From Puniceicoccaceae bacterium (GTDB taxonomy: Bacteria > Verrucomicrobiota > Verrucomicrobiia > Opitutales > JAFGAQ01), in NCBI GenBank assembly GCA_040224245.1, contig JBEGIR010000087.1:28546-92545 (forward strand): a stretch of 64,000 nucleotides of DNA. The letters run 5' to 3'. Each line of letters begins with the position of its first letter. Position 1 is the first letter of the stretch. Below are positions 52,014 to 60,997 of the stretch, piece after piece. The notes beneath the pieces were generated by a model. It worked only from the letters and a program-made list of their open reading frames with translations. It had not been told where the DNA came from and ran no database searches. A program made the translations under genes and the position numbers.

Positions 52014-54017
52014 TCATTCCTTGGCTGTTGGCAGGGTGTAGGGTCCATCGGCAACGGGGATGCCAAAATCGGGGGAACCGTCTTCACGCCATTGGATGAC
52101 TTGGGCGCGTGTGGCGCGGTCGGGGTTGCGCAAGGGTTCACCCTCAATGTGTTCGTAGTTGCGTGCGTGGTAGACGAGAATGTCGTAGGTGCCACAGGGA
52201 GTGGTGGTAAAACTGTTGTGGCCCGTTCCAAACTGACTGGTGGATGCATTGCTTTGCAGCACGGGTTCGGGAGACTTGGTCCAGACAGTGGCATCGAGCA
52301 GGTCGGCATCATCGGGAGCCGAGAGCAGTCCGAGACAATAGTTCGCATCCGTCGCACTGGCGGAGTAGGTCATCCACACCCGTCCGTTTCGGATGAGCAC
52401 TGCAGGGGCTTCGTTGACCCAGTGGCCACGCTGTTCCCAGTCCAATTCGGGACGCGTGAGCAGCGTGATTTCTCCGGTGATTGAAGTTGGGCTGTCCATG
52501 CGCGCGATGTAGAGATTGGTTCCCCGAACCTCAGGTTCATTTTGCGTCCAGACCAGATAGCGCACGCCCTGGTGTTCAAACGTGGTCGCGTCGAGCGTGA
52601 AGGATTCCCAGCCCACTTCGAGCTTTCCCTGCTCAGTCCAGGCATCGGTCAGTGGGTTGGGTCCCTCGCACTCCAGAACCCACAAGCGGATCGCCCATAT
52701 CTGCTCGGCTTCGCCTGCAGAAAAATACACGTACCATTTTCCGTCGATGAAGTGAATTTCGGGGGCCCAGATGTGGGCACCCATGACCCCGGTTTCGTGT
52801 TTTTCCCAGATGACTTTGGGTGTGGCGGTTGAGAGTCCGCCCAGTGTGCGGGCACGGCGGATCTCAATGCGATCATATTCTGGCACGGTTGCGGCGAGGT
52901 AATAGTAGCCGTCGCTGTGCAGGAAAACATGGGGATCTGCACGCTGGGGTACGATGGGATTGGTCCAGGTGAAGGCGGGGTGGATACTCGATGTTCCCGC
53001 CACTCCAATCGTTTCTGCATTGGCCAGTTGTTCCACTTCGCTCGCAGTGAGCGGTAGCACAGAACCGTGACGGAAGGGAAAGGGAAATGAAAAATCACCA
53101 GCGGGTTCAAACTGCCCCGCAGCGAGGTCAGTTGTGGTGAAGGGCTGGTAACCACGCCCCTTTGCGTAGTGATCGAGGATCAGGCCCCAGGTTGCTGGTT
53201 TGTCCCCACTTGCCGGTTCGATCTGATAGGCCTGCGGTCCCTCGTAACCCACGAGCTGTGCGAGTGAGAAGTCAGGTTGTTCGACCCAGGGTCCCGCGAG
53301 CTGCTCAGCGGACTCCAGGGTGATGGCCTTGTATTTTTCGTCCTTCGTGAAACGATGATAGTTCACTCCGTCGTGCACGATGGTGGTGTCGATGATGGTG
53401 GTGGGCTTTTCGATGAAAACAAAAGGTTCGCTGAAGTTCTGAAAATCTGGCGTGCGAACCGCCCAGATCCGGTGTTTCTCAAAATCATCCCGCGCGGTAG
53501 TCGAGGCCCAGAAAATCAGATAATCCCCTCTTTCGGCATCATAGATCGCCTCCGGTGCCCAGGCGCAGCCTGCATCCTCGGGAGCGACGCGTACGCGGCG
53601 CGGTTCCGACCAGTTCACCAGGTCCTGCGATTGCCAGATGAGCAGGTGTTGACTGCCCTCTCGAACCGCACGCCCCCAGTCCGGGTTGTGATGGATCGAC
53701 AAATCGGTTGCAATCAGGTAGAACGAATCACCCGAGTGGGAGCGCAGCAGGAAGGGGTCACGTGCACCGCGTTCACCCACATTACTCACAAGTGCAGGCC
53801 TTCCGTCATTGAGGGCTTCCCAATTCCGACCGTCACGGCTGAGTGCAAAATAGACCTGCTCCCCCATCGCACCACTCTCTCCCCTGAAGGTGGCAAAGAG
53901 GAATCCCTGGGTCGGTTCCGCTCGCGCGAAACTGGACAGGCAGCAGGCAATACACAGGAAGAGTCCGGCTTGCAGGAATTTCCGGGAACAGGATGGTAGG
54001 GCAATTTTGAATCGCAT
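52014..54017 (-). CDS. Secreted tandem GH43 glycosidase
   Basis: A 667-residue enzyme with a signal peptide (about 1-33) and two five-bladed beta-propeller domains. The first (about 35-345) has GARDPFLLRSHSG, CAWAPEAIYDAERG and YEGPQAYQI, and ends RHGSVLPLTASEVEQL. It resembles the GH43 module fused to GH2 at 17934-21434. The second (about 350-665) has RADPHVFLHSDGYYYLAAT and IWAPEIHFIDGKWYVYFSAG, whose acidic residues are the expected GH43 catalytic positions. The likely activity is arabinofuranosidase- or galactosidase-like, but the exact sugar is unknown. It stands apart from the main locus, convergent with fabF. Confidence 0.88.
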   Translation of the reverse strand: MRFKIALPSCSRKFLQAGLFLCIACCLSSFARAEPTQGFLFATFRGESGAMGEQVYFALSRDGRNWEALNDGRPALVSNVGERGARDPFLLRSHSGDSFYLIATDLSIHHNPDWGRAVREGSQHLLIWQSQDLVNWSEPRRVRVAPEDAGCAWAPEAIYDAERGDYLIFWASTTARDDFEKHRIWAVRTPDFQNFSEPFVFIEKPTTIIDTTIVHDGVNYHRFTKDEKYKAITLESAEQLAGPWVEQPDFSLAQLVGYEGPQAYQIEPASGDKPATWGLILDHYAKGRGYQPFTTTDLAAGQFEPAGDFSFPFPFRHGSVLPLTASEVEQLANAETIGVAGTSSIHPAFTWTNPIVPQRADPHVFLHSDGYYYLAATVPEYDRIEIRRARTLGGLSTATPKVIWEKHETGVMGAHIWAPEIHFIDGKWYVYFSAGEAEQIWAIRLWVLECEGPNPLTDAWTEQGKLEVGWESFTLDATTFEHQGVRYLVWTQNEPEVRGTNLYIARMDSPTSITGEITLLTRPELDWEQRGHWVNEAPAVLIRNGRVWMTYSASATDANYCLGLLSAPDDADLLDATVWTKSPEPVLQSNASTSQFGTGHNSFTTTPCGTYDILVYHARNYEHIEGEPLRNPDRATRAQVIQWREDGSPDFGIPVADGPYTLPTAKE

Positions 54018-54211
54018 GGGTCTTTACAGGGGTTGCGGAACTGCTCGGAGTACAAGGGTCGTCATCTCCGAACGCGAGGGAAAAGCTATTGCTGACATCC
54101 CTTCTACGCTCAAAGGCAGGGTTGTTGAACAGTCAAGTGACTCCGGCTGACGGCGTTGTCAAACCGACTCATGCTGTGCCATTGCTGCAGCAGCTGCGGC
54201 AGCAAATCCCG

Positions 54212-54778
54212 TCAATGCTGACAACCGCAACCACCGTGATGGTCGCAGGAGTCATCATGTTCGTGGTCAGGGTTGTCGCAGTTTCCACCGCCGCAGCAAC
54301 CTCCACCTTCGACATGCGGGTGTCCATGCTCGAGTTCTTCAATGGTGGCGAGGCGAATCTCGCGCACATTCACATCAAAATTCAAGTGTTGATCGGCCAG
54401 CGGGTGATTGCCATCGATGGTGACTTCATTGTCCTCAACTTTGACAACACGCACGGCGATCACTCCACCTTCCTGTGTGCGGGCGTGGAATTGCATGCCT
54501 GCCTGCACCTCTCCATCCATCCCCTCGAAGCGATCCTTGGGTACCACTTGCACCATCTCGGGACGACTGACCCCGTAGCCCTGTTCGGGCGCGATTCTCA
54601 CCTTCACGTTGTCACCATTTTCGCGACCCTCCAGTGCTTGTTCGAGACCAGGGATGATGTTGCCGTAGCCCTGCATGTACACAAGGGGGCGTGCGCTGTC
54701 GGACTGATCTACTAGATTTCCGTCATCGTCCGTGAGGACATAGTCAATGGAAACCACGGTGCCTTTACTGATATTCAT
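54212..54778 (-). CDS. slyD: FKBP-type peptidyl-prolyl isomerase, SlyD-like with metal-binding tail
   Basis: A 188-residue protein. Its FKBP/SlyD domain contains MNISKGTVVSIDYVLTDDDG, NIIPGLEQALEG and GYGVSRPEMVQVVPKDRF. The insert-in-flap domain carries NHPLADQHLNFDVNVREI, which is diagnostic of SlyD. The C-terminal tail is rich in His, Cys, Gly and Asp (HGHPHVEGGGCC ... CDHHGGCGCQH) and should bind metals such as nickel or copper. It folds proteins and may store or pass metals. It is divergent from the ABC-F gene. Confidence 0.92.
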   Translation of the reverse strand: MNISKGTVVSIDYVLTDDDGNLVDQSDSARPLVYMQGYGNIIPGLEQALEGRENGDNVKVRIAPEQGYGVSRPEMVQVVPKDRFEGMDGEVQAGMQFHARTQEGGVIAVRVVKVEDNEVTIDGNHPLADQHLNFDVNVREIRLATIEELEHGHPHVEGGGCCGGGNCDNPDHEHDDSCDHHGGCGCQH

Positions 54779-54986
54779 TCGATAGTGGGTGTTGGTGTTG
54801 GAAGTCTCTCGCGAGTGTCCATGCTGTACTCGATACACTGCTGCGGTCAAAGCACAATTGTGCGATTTGCAGCATTATTCCTGTATCTGGTCAAGAAATG
54901 GGTTGACCCAATGCCTTCGTGGTTGTGGCTGTAGGGTGCAGGACCACGCATCAATTACGGTCCGCTTTCAGGGAGATTTTCAAGCT

Positions 54987-56621
54987 ATGATCACACTCAA
55001 AGACATCCGACTCGCTTACGGGGAACGCGTTCTGTTCGACGATATCAACGTAACCATCGGGGCACGCGACCGCATCGCACTGGTGGGTGCTAACGGTTCC
55101 GGAAAGTCCACGCTCGTACGAGCCATGATCGGACAGGAGGAAATCGATTCGGGCCATTTTGAAAAACATGGTTTTGTAACCCTGGGATACCTGCCCCAGG
55201 ATGGCATTGAGACCAGTGGGAAAACGCTCTACGAGGAAGTGGAAACGGCGTTCTCCGACGTTTTGGAACTCGAGAAAAAAATCGACGAGGCACTGGAGCG
55301 TACGTACGAACTCGAGCCTGATGATCCTGAGTCCTATGAACTCTACGACCTGATTGGTGAATGGCAGGAACAGCTCGACAATCACGAACCGCAGAAGATG
55401 AAGTCCCGCATCGAGCGCACCTTGCAGGGCCTCGGATTTTCCCAGCGTGACCTAACGCGAGACACGGGTGAATTCTCCGGTGGTTGGCAGATGCGCATCG
55501 CCCTTGCCAAGCTGTTGCTACAGACGCCCTCCCTGCTGCTGCTCGACGAACCGACCAATCACCTGGATGTGCTTTCACAGAACTGGCTCGAAAAGTATCT
55601 GGCCAATTATCATGGTGCGCTGATGGTGATTTCCCACGACCGTGCATTTTTGAATGCGATCACCAACAAGACATATGAGATCAAGTTCGGGCAACTGAAC
55701 GTTTACAACGGCAACTACGACTACTACGTCAAAGAAAGTGCAGCCCGTATTGCCAACCAGCGTAAGAAGGCCGAGCAGCAGAAGAAGGAAATTCAAAAGG
55801 AGAAGGAACTCATCAACCGTTTTCGCGGTAACGTGAAAAAGGCGGGCATGGTGCAGAGCCGCATCAAGAAACTCGACAAGATCGAGCGGGTGGAAGTCGA
55901 ACGGGAGGAGAAAAAGATTTTCTTTCGCTTCCCGCCACCACCACCCGCAAGCGCGAAGGTGATTGAACTCAAGGACATCCACAAGGCCTACGGTCCGATC
56001 AAGGTGTTTCAGGGATTGAGCTTACGTATTGAAAAGGGAGACCGCATCGCAGTGGTCGGAGTGAACGGAGCCGGAAAATCCACGCTTGCCCGCATCCTCG
56101 CAGGCACGGATCCGATTGACAGTGGCACCCGTGAGACTGGTGTGAACACCGTGATCGGATACTTTGCTCAGCAGCAGGCCGAAGAGCTGAATCCGGAGAA
56201 CACTGTACTCCAGGAGGTGGAAGCGGCGACTGAGGGCAACCTGGATGCCAACCCACGTGCCGCACTTGGGGCCCTTCTGTTCAGCGGAGATGCGCAGCAC
56301 AAGTCAATCCGCGTGCTTTCAGGAGGGGAGCGCAACCGTGTGGCGCTGGCCAAATTTCTGATGCACCCTGCCAACTGCATCATTCTCGATGAGCCGACGA
56401 ATCACCTCGATATCAAGTCCAAGGAGGTGCTGCAGGATGCGATCCGGGAGTTTGATGGCACCGTAGTGCTTGTGAGCCACGACCGTTACTTCCTCGATCC
56501 CGTGGTCAACAAGGTGCTGGAGGTGCGTCCGGATGGCAGCCGCATGCTCACCTGCAATGTTTCCGAATACATCGCCCGTATCGAACAGGAAGAAGTCGAG
56601 AAGACTGAAAAACAGGGATGA
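54987..56621 (+). CDS. ABC-F family ATPase (translation-associated)
   Basis: A 544-residue protein with two ATP-binding cassettes and no membrane part. Cassette 1 has GANGSGKSTLVRAM, the signature FSGGWQMRIALAK and LLLLDEPTNHLD. An interdomain linker with a charged coiled coil (KKAEQQKKEIQKEKELINRF) follows. Cassette 2 has GVNGAGKSTLARIL and LSGGERNRVALAKF. Proteins of this group act at the ribosomal exit/tRNA sites (Uup/EttA/YkpA-type). The exact subgroup is not assigned. The ATG at 54987 follows AGGGAG, and the longer frame upstream is rejected. Confidence 0.93.
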   Translation: MITLKDIRLAYGERVLFDDINVTIGARDRIALVGANGSGKSTLVRAMIGQEEIDSGHFEKHGFVTLGYLPQDGIETSGKTLYEEVETAFSDVLELEKKIDEALERTYELEPDDPESYELYDLIGEWQEQLDNHEPQKMKSRIERTLQGLGFSQRDLTRDTGEFSGGWQMRIALAKLLLQTPSLLLLDEPTNHLDVLSQNWLEKYLANYHGALMVISHDRAFLNAITNKTYEIKFGQLNVYNGNYDYYVKESAARIANQRKKAEQQKKEIQKEKELINRFRGNVKKAGMVQSRIKKLDKIERVEVEREEKKIFFRFPPPPPASAKVIELKDIHKAYGPIKVFQGLSLRIEKGDRIAVVGVNGAGKSTLARILAGTDPIDSGTRETGVNTVIGYFAQQQAEELNPENTVLQEVEAATEGNLDANPRAALGALLFSGDAQHKSIRVLSGGERNRVALAKFLMHPANCIILDEPTNHLDIKSKEVLQDAIREFDGTVVLVSHDRYFLDPVVNKVLEVRPDGSRMLTCNVSEYIARIEQEEVEKTEKQG

Positions 56622-56776
56622 TCCTGTGCCGTGCTGCCCGAAGAGGGGGGCGCAAAGGGTTTGCAAAGGTATTCGCACTTGGCAGGTTCCAACGCATGCT
56701 TCGTAGTTTTTCGGTTTATCGCTACAGGGAACAGGGTGAAGCGACCGGGAACAGAAGTCGGTTTCCTGCTGAAGAC

Positions 56777-57604
56777 TCACCAGTTCTCCATGAGTTTCTC
56801 CAGCCAGCGCTGCAGCTTGCGGGCAGCGGGTTCGGTCATTTCATACACTTCCTGTGACCGGTGAAAGTCGAGGATGTCGACCCCACGAATGTCTGGCTTG
56901 AGATAGAGGTTCGGCGGGGTGGCCTCAAGACGCTGCTCGATGATGGTGTTTTGCATGACGTCAAACATGCCGATGACCGACGAAAAAAGGCCGGGTTCTT
57001 TCGGTCGTTCATTGGATGGAAATCCCATCACATCAATCGCGATCACCACATCACAATCGTTAAGGATATCGTGGGGAACCGGGTTGACCCCGCCGCCGTC
57101 GATGAGGATGTGTCCATCGATCTCCACTGGCACAAAAATCCCGGGCAGACACATGCTGGCACGGATCGCAGGGAAAAGCGGTCCCTTTGATAATACAACC
57201 TGGGTCGATTTCCAAAAATCGGATGCCACAACGCGCAGTGGAATCTCAAGATCTTCAAAACGTTCGACGCTGGTTTTTTCCTTCAGGGTATCGGTGAAGC
57301 GCTTCCCCTTCAGCAATCCGCTGTGTTTAAAACTGAGATCGAGAAATTCGATGGTTCGCAGCGCCTGGGGTTTTTGGAAGAGTTCCCGGAGACCGTCTCC
57401 CTTCTCGATGAGCATGCCTTCAAACCACTCCCGAATCTCAAAACCCCTCATGCCCGATGCGTAGAGTGATGCGACAATCGCACCAGCACTGGTTCCACTG
57501 ATGGCGTGCAGCTCAATGCCCAGGTCATCGATAACTTCCAACATCGGGATGTGCGCAAACCCTCTGGCACCCCCGCCACCCAAGGCTAGTCCGATCTTTT
57601 TCAT
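56777..57604 (-). CDS. Patatin-like phospholipase family protein
   Basis: A 275-residue lipid-acyl hydrolase. It has the oxyanion-hole GGGGARGFAHI at the N-terminus, catalytic Ser39 in GTSAGAIVASL, and Asp169 in LIDGGGVNPVP. These are the Ser-Asp dyad motifs of patatins, and RssA/NTE-like bacterial members share them. No signal peptide is seen, so it is probably cytoplasmic or membrane-associated. It is divergent from the glycosyltransferase gene (144-bp gap). The ATG at 57604 is chosen because the family starts just before the GGGG motif. Confidence 0.92.
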   Translation of the reverse strand: MKKIGLALGGGGARGFAHIPMLEVIDDLGIELHAISGTSAGAIVASLYASGMRGFEIREWFEGMLIEKGDGLRELFQKPQALRTIEFLDLSFKHSGLLKGKRFTDTLKEKTSVERFEDLEIPLRVVASDFWKSTQVVLSKGPLFPAIRASMCLPGIFVPVEIDGHILIDGGGVNPVPHDILNDCDVVIAIDVMGFPSNERPKEPGLFSSVIGMFDVMQNTIIEQRLEATPPNLYLKPDIRGVDILDFHRSQEVYEMTEPAARKLQRWLEKLMENW

Positions 57605-57748
57605 GTGCAGTGACAAGGCTTTTGGTTTTCCTCTTTTTCGATCTGCTCCGCAATCTCGAAACGCACGATCCCGTTGCATCTGCCACTCAAGCTCCATTGA
57701 TCTGCAGAAAAAACGAAGCGTACCTTTCAAAAGTCTGGACTATCGTTT

Positions 57749-58921
57749 ATGGTGGTGACTCCTTTCAACGAAGCACGCATGCGAAGGTTTATTTCAGACC
57801 GGGATTTTTTCAGAAAACGCCGAGTTCGGCTGCGGAACGCAAAAAACCGCAATGCCATGCTGTTCGTGCAGGGGGAGGGGCGCGGACACCTGACTCAGGC
57901 CATAGCGGTTTTTCACATGCTCAAGCGCCTCAACTATGAGATTCCAAAGGTAGCGGTGGGTATTCCACGAAACCGTCAGGTACCGCAATACGCCAAGGAT
58001 CTGTTCGGGGATGCGCTGGTGACGTATCATACGCTCGAGATCATCTACAAACACGGGCGCAAAGTGGATAAGTTGGGCACCATTTTCCGCAATGTGATAC
58101 GCGCTCCGGGTTACATCCGCTCCCGTCGCATCATTCGCAAATACGTGCGCCAGCACCGACCCGCCTACATTCTCAATTTTTTCGAACCGCTTGCAGCACT
58201 TGCGGTTGTTGACCTGTCCTATCCCACCCACCGCATTTCGGTCTCGCATCAGAATCTCTTCATGTTTTCTCCCGAGTTTCCGCTGGAGGGACATTTCATT
58301 GATGCCTTTGTCACACGCTTTCTCACACAATTGGCCAATGTGCGAACCGACCACATGATGGTGCTCTCGCTCTACCCCATCGATGCACCCTCCAAGCGTT
58401 TTACCATCTGCCCGCCCCTTTTGCGCGAGGAAATCTATAAACTCCAGACGACGCAGGATGAGGATGTACTCGTGTATTTGCTCAACCAGGAGTATCTGAA
58501 TGAAATTGAAAAACTGGCAGAGCGGCACCCGCAACTGCAGTTTGTCTGCTTCTGCGACCATAAACATGCTGATGCGATTTACCGGGCGCTAACCAATCTG
58601 ACCATCTGCAAACTCGATGGTTCCCGCTTCATCGAACACATGCGTCACTCGAAGTATGTCGTCACGACGTCCGGATTCGAAACTGTGGCCGAAGCGATCT
58701 ACATGGGGAAGCGGGTTGTGGCGATCCCGGTGCAGAACCACTACGAGCAGAATTGCAATGGCAGCGATTTGCAGCGAAGCGGTCTTGGTTTCATGCGTGA
58801 GAACTATGATTTCCAACTGGATACCATGGCCTTTCCGGACAACGCTCAGCTGACGGGACCCACGCGCACATGGTTTGACCGCAAGGAGGAGATTTTCTTT
58901 CGAGTGTTCGACAACCCGTGA
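57749..58921 (+). CDS. Glycosyltransferase of the MGD/MJ1255-like (GT28/GT-B) type
   Basis: A 390-residue protein. It has a GT-B-type N-terminal half with MLFVQGEGRGHLTQAIAVFHML, where GRGH is the nucleotide-sugar or acceptor glycine-rich loop. The C-terminal half carries SKYVVTTSGFETVAEAIYMGKRVVAIP and a following NHYEQNCNG motif typical of UDP-sugar-binding families. It may add a sugar to a lipid or other acceptor, but the substrate is unknown. An alternative ATG lies at 57779. It is divergent from the patatin gene, which could hint at a lipid role. Confidence 0.75.
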   Translation: MVVTPFNEARMRRFISDRDFFRKRRVRLRNAKNRNAMLFVQGEGRGHLTQAIAVFHMLKRLNYEIPKVAVGIPRNRQVPQYAKDLFGDALVTYHTLEIIYKHGRKVDKLGTIFRNVIRAPGYIRSRRIIRKYVRQHRPAYILNFFEPLAALAVVDLSYPTHRISVSHQNLFMFSPEFPLEGHFIDAFVTRFLTQLANVRTDHMMVLSLYPIDAPSKRFTICPPLLREEIYKLQTTQDEDVLVYLLNQEYLNEIEKLAERHPQLQFVCFCDHKHADAIYRALTNLTICKLDGSRFIEHMRHSKYVVTTSGFETVAEAIYMGKRVVAIPVQNHYEQNCNGSDLQRSGLGFMRENYDFQLDTMAFPDNAQLTGPTRTWFDRKEEIFFRVFDNP

Positions 58922-58930
58922 ACACGGGTT
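58913..58930. terminator. Short perfect hairpin at the end of the glycosyltransferase gene
   Basis: AACCCGT-GAAC-ACGGGTT overlaps the stop codon. No T-tract follows. It may mark the transcript end between the two converging genes. Confidence 0.35.
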
Positions 58931-58936
58931 CCAGTC

Positions 58937-59203
58937 TTACCATCTCAGTTCTTTGCGGATGATGCTGACAATCGCCCGGTTGAATGAAATGAAAATGTAG
59001 ACAATCGGAACCACGATGGGTCGGAGCACGACTGAGAGCGGCAATCCGACCACAACGCCCAGCACGATGCGAAGCGTGGTGGAGTCGATGACGGTCAGCC
59101 AACGGTGGCAGGTCCATGCCAGCAGGGAAACCGCCACCAGGTGAAATCCCGCGTCAATCGACGAATATTTGATGATGCGAATCTTTTTGCGGGCGCTGGT
59201 CAT
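58937..59203 (-). CDS. Small two-helix membrane protein, unknown function
   Basis: An 88-residue protein with a basic N-terminus (MTSARKKIRIIKYSS) and two long hydrophobic stretches (about 20-38 and 48-75). It has no recognisable family. The stop lies 15 bp from the converging glycosyltransferase stop. The ATG at 59203 is chosen because the longer frame upstream adds cysteine-rich residues unlike a membrane protein start. Confidence 0.55.
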   Translation of the reverse strand: MTSARKKIRIIKYSSIDAGFHLVAVSLLAWTCHRWLTVIDSTTLRIVLGVVVGLPLSVVLRPIVVPIVYIFISFNRAIVSIIRKELRW

Positions 59204-59244
59204 GGCAACGGCGCAACTATCGCATTCCTTGTCTTCCAAGTAAA

Positions 59245-59266
59245 GCGGGTTTGAGAAGAAACCCGC
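59245..59266 (-). terminator. Hairpin downstream of the PCMT gene
   Basis: GCGGGTTT and AAACCCGC form a perfect 8-bp stem with a 6-nt loop. On the minus strand it is followed by TTTAC, a weak T-tract, about 100 nt after the PCMT stop codon. Confidence 0.45.
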
Positions 59267-59369
59267 AGCTCAGTGCCGTAACTGGGCAAAATCTGTATGA
59301 GCATACAGCAGTTCCGGGCAAAGCCGAACGCGCTGCACACCCTGTCGTTACCACGTTGGAGACTTCGGT

Positions 59370-60077
59370 TCAGCCTGGAACCATCGGCACAAAGCGCACC
59401 GGGTAGACGACCGTGCGTTCCCATCCGCTCTCCGTTCGCACGATGACTTGCAGTTCCTGTTGGCTCTGCCCGACCGGAATGACGAGGCGGGCACCGACCT
59501 TCAGTTGCTCCAGAAGGGTCTGGGGAACTTCGGGCGGTGCGGCGGTCACGATGATGCCATCAAACGGTGCTTCCTCTGCCCAACCCGCGTAGCCATCGCC
59601 ATGGCGCACGGTGATATTGGCGTAGCGGAGTTCCTGCAAAAGCTTGGCCGATGTTGAGGCGAGGGATTCAATCACCTCGATGGTATAGACATGGGTTACC
59701 AGTTCGGCAAGGATCGCTGCCTGGTAACCTGAGCCAGTTCCGACTTCGAGAATGCGGTCACCCGGTTCCGGATCGAGCAGCTCCGTCATGTGTGCGACGA
59801 TGAACGGTTGGGAAATGGTCTGCCCTGCATCAATCGGCAGCGGACGGTCCGTGTAGGCATGGTAGCGATAGGGTTCGCTGACAAAGCGGTGGCGTTCCAC
59901 CTTGTGCATGGCCTCCAGCACGCGCGGGTGCTCAACTCCCCGGGCGACGATCTGCTGTTTCACCATCGCTGCTCTCATGTTTTGCCAGTTTGGTTCGGAA
60001 CCTTGGGCCGCAATGCCCACAAACAGGCACATAACGCCTCCGAGGCCAATGCTTCCCTGTAGGATTCCCAATTTCAT
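59370..60077 (-). CDS. pcm: Protein-L-isoaspartate O-methyltransferase with predicted signal peptide
   Basis: A 235-residue repair methyltransferase that methylates isoaspartyl residues using S-adenosylmethionine. RFVSEPYRYHAYTDRPLPI, the SAM-binding ILEVGTGSGYQAAILAEL and TAAPPEVPQTLLEQL are family hallmarks. Unlike the usual cytosolic enzyme, it starts with a hydrophobic leader (MKLGILQGSIGLGGVMCL) ending at about residue 24, suggesting export to the periplasm. The longer frame to 60149 is rejected. The methyl donor would have to be available outside the cytoplasm, so the leader needs a check. Confidence 0.88.
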   Translation of the reverse strand: MKLGILQGSIGLGGVMCLFVGIAAQGSEPNWQNMRAAMVKQQIVARGVEHPRVLEAMHKVERHRFVSEPYRYHAYTDRPLPIDAGQTISQPFIVAHMTELLDPEPGDRILEVGTGSGYQAAILAELVTHVYTIEVIESLASTSAKLLQELRYANITVRHGDGYAGWAEEAPFDGIIVTAAPPEVPQTLLEQLKVGARLVIPVGQSQQELQVIVRTESGWERTVVYPVRFVPMVPG

Positions 60078-60189
60078 TGTGACCAAAGTGCAAGATATCC
60101 CAAATGGCCGCATTCGCAAATCCTGTTGATACGATTCGCACTTCTCCACCGTTGCGGAATTTGAGAAAATTCCGAATTGATGCAGCGGT

Positions 60190-60618
60190 TCACTCCGACG
60201 TCAGCTTCGGAAGTGACGACTGGCGCTGCTCCAGCTCTTCGATGAAGCGCTCACGATTGCGCGGCGATATCAGAAAACTGCGATGCGCCGTATCGATGCG
60301 CACTCTTCGGATTGAGAGCGCGGGCGCCGCGAGCGGATTGAAGGTCGGGGTGACTTGTCGAATGTCCTGCAAGAGGATGTGATCCTCCATGAGTCCACAT
60401 CGAATGTGCAAACCGCGATCATCCAGTGTGTAGTGACAGGGCAGTGTAAAAGCCGCCATGACCACTGCCATGAAGCAACCTGTGAAAACGGAGATCCAGC
60501 CCTCAGCCTCACCCGTCAGTGCCAGGTAAACTCCCATGCCCACAGCTGTGATCGGGGCAAGGATGAGCACAGCGGCGAGCCAGAGGTCAACTTTGGATGG
60601 ATAGATGGAAGGTTGCAT
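60190..60618 (-). CDS. Small membrane protein with PH-like domain
   Basis: A 142-residue protein. Two hydrophobic segments (about 11-32 and 38-58) are followed by a soluble beta-rich domain with TLDDRGLHIRCGLMEDHILL and IRRVRIDTAHRSFLISP. These resemble the bacterial PH (YdbS/YyaB) fold. It ends in a charged helix, RNRERFIEELEQRQSS. The function is unknown. The leader before ATG has no G for over 20 nt. Confidence 0.7.
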   Translation of the reverse strand: MQPSIYPSKVDLWLAAVLILAPITAVGMGVYLALTGEAEGWISVFTGCFMAVVMAAFTLPCHYTLDDRGLHIRCGLMEDHILLQDIRQVTPTFNPLAAPALSIRRVRIDTAHRSFLISPRNRERFIEELEQRQSSLPKLTSE

Positions 60619-60997
60619 GGTGTGGAGTGGATTGAGGTGAGAGCGTTTGCAGGTTGCGGGTGGATTTTCCCACAAGCATTCGCAGCAAACCACTGGGATT
60701 CACAGTCGATCCAGACAGCCTGCCGACAGGCTTCTGATGGTGTGCAACAGGTGCTGCAATGCAATGCAAATGAAAACTGCCAGACCGAAGCCAGGACGTC
60801 ATAATCTTAGGATGCCGTTGGTTTTGAGGCAGAATCGAATGGATTCCATGCCGTGGAGTCGATAGAATGCATCTCAACAGTTGTGCAAGGGTATCTGGCA
60901 TAAGCGTCGGCATCCCTCTGCGCTGCAAATTTCCCATCCATGCAACTCCGGTTGCGAACATCGCCCATGTGACTTATACCCCCAAGCTAAAGATTCC
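60619..60997. other. Divergent intergenic region of 379 bp
   Basis: It separates the PH-like protein gene from the DUF1593 gene, which point outward. It must hold both promoters. I see only one small perfect hairpin, AGCCTG-CCGA-CAGGCT near 60717, and no convincing gene. Confidence 0.5.
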
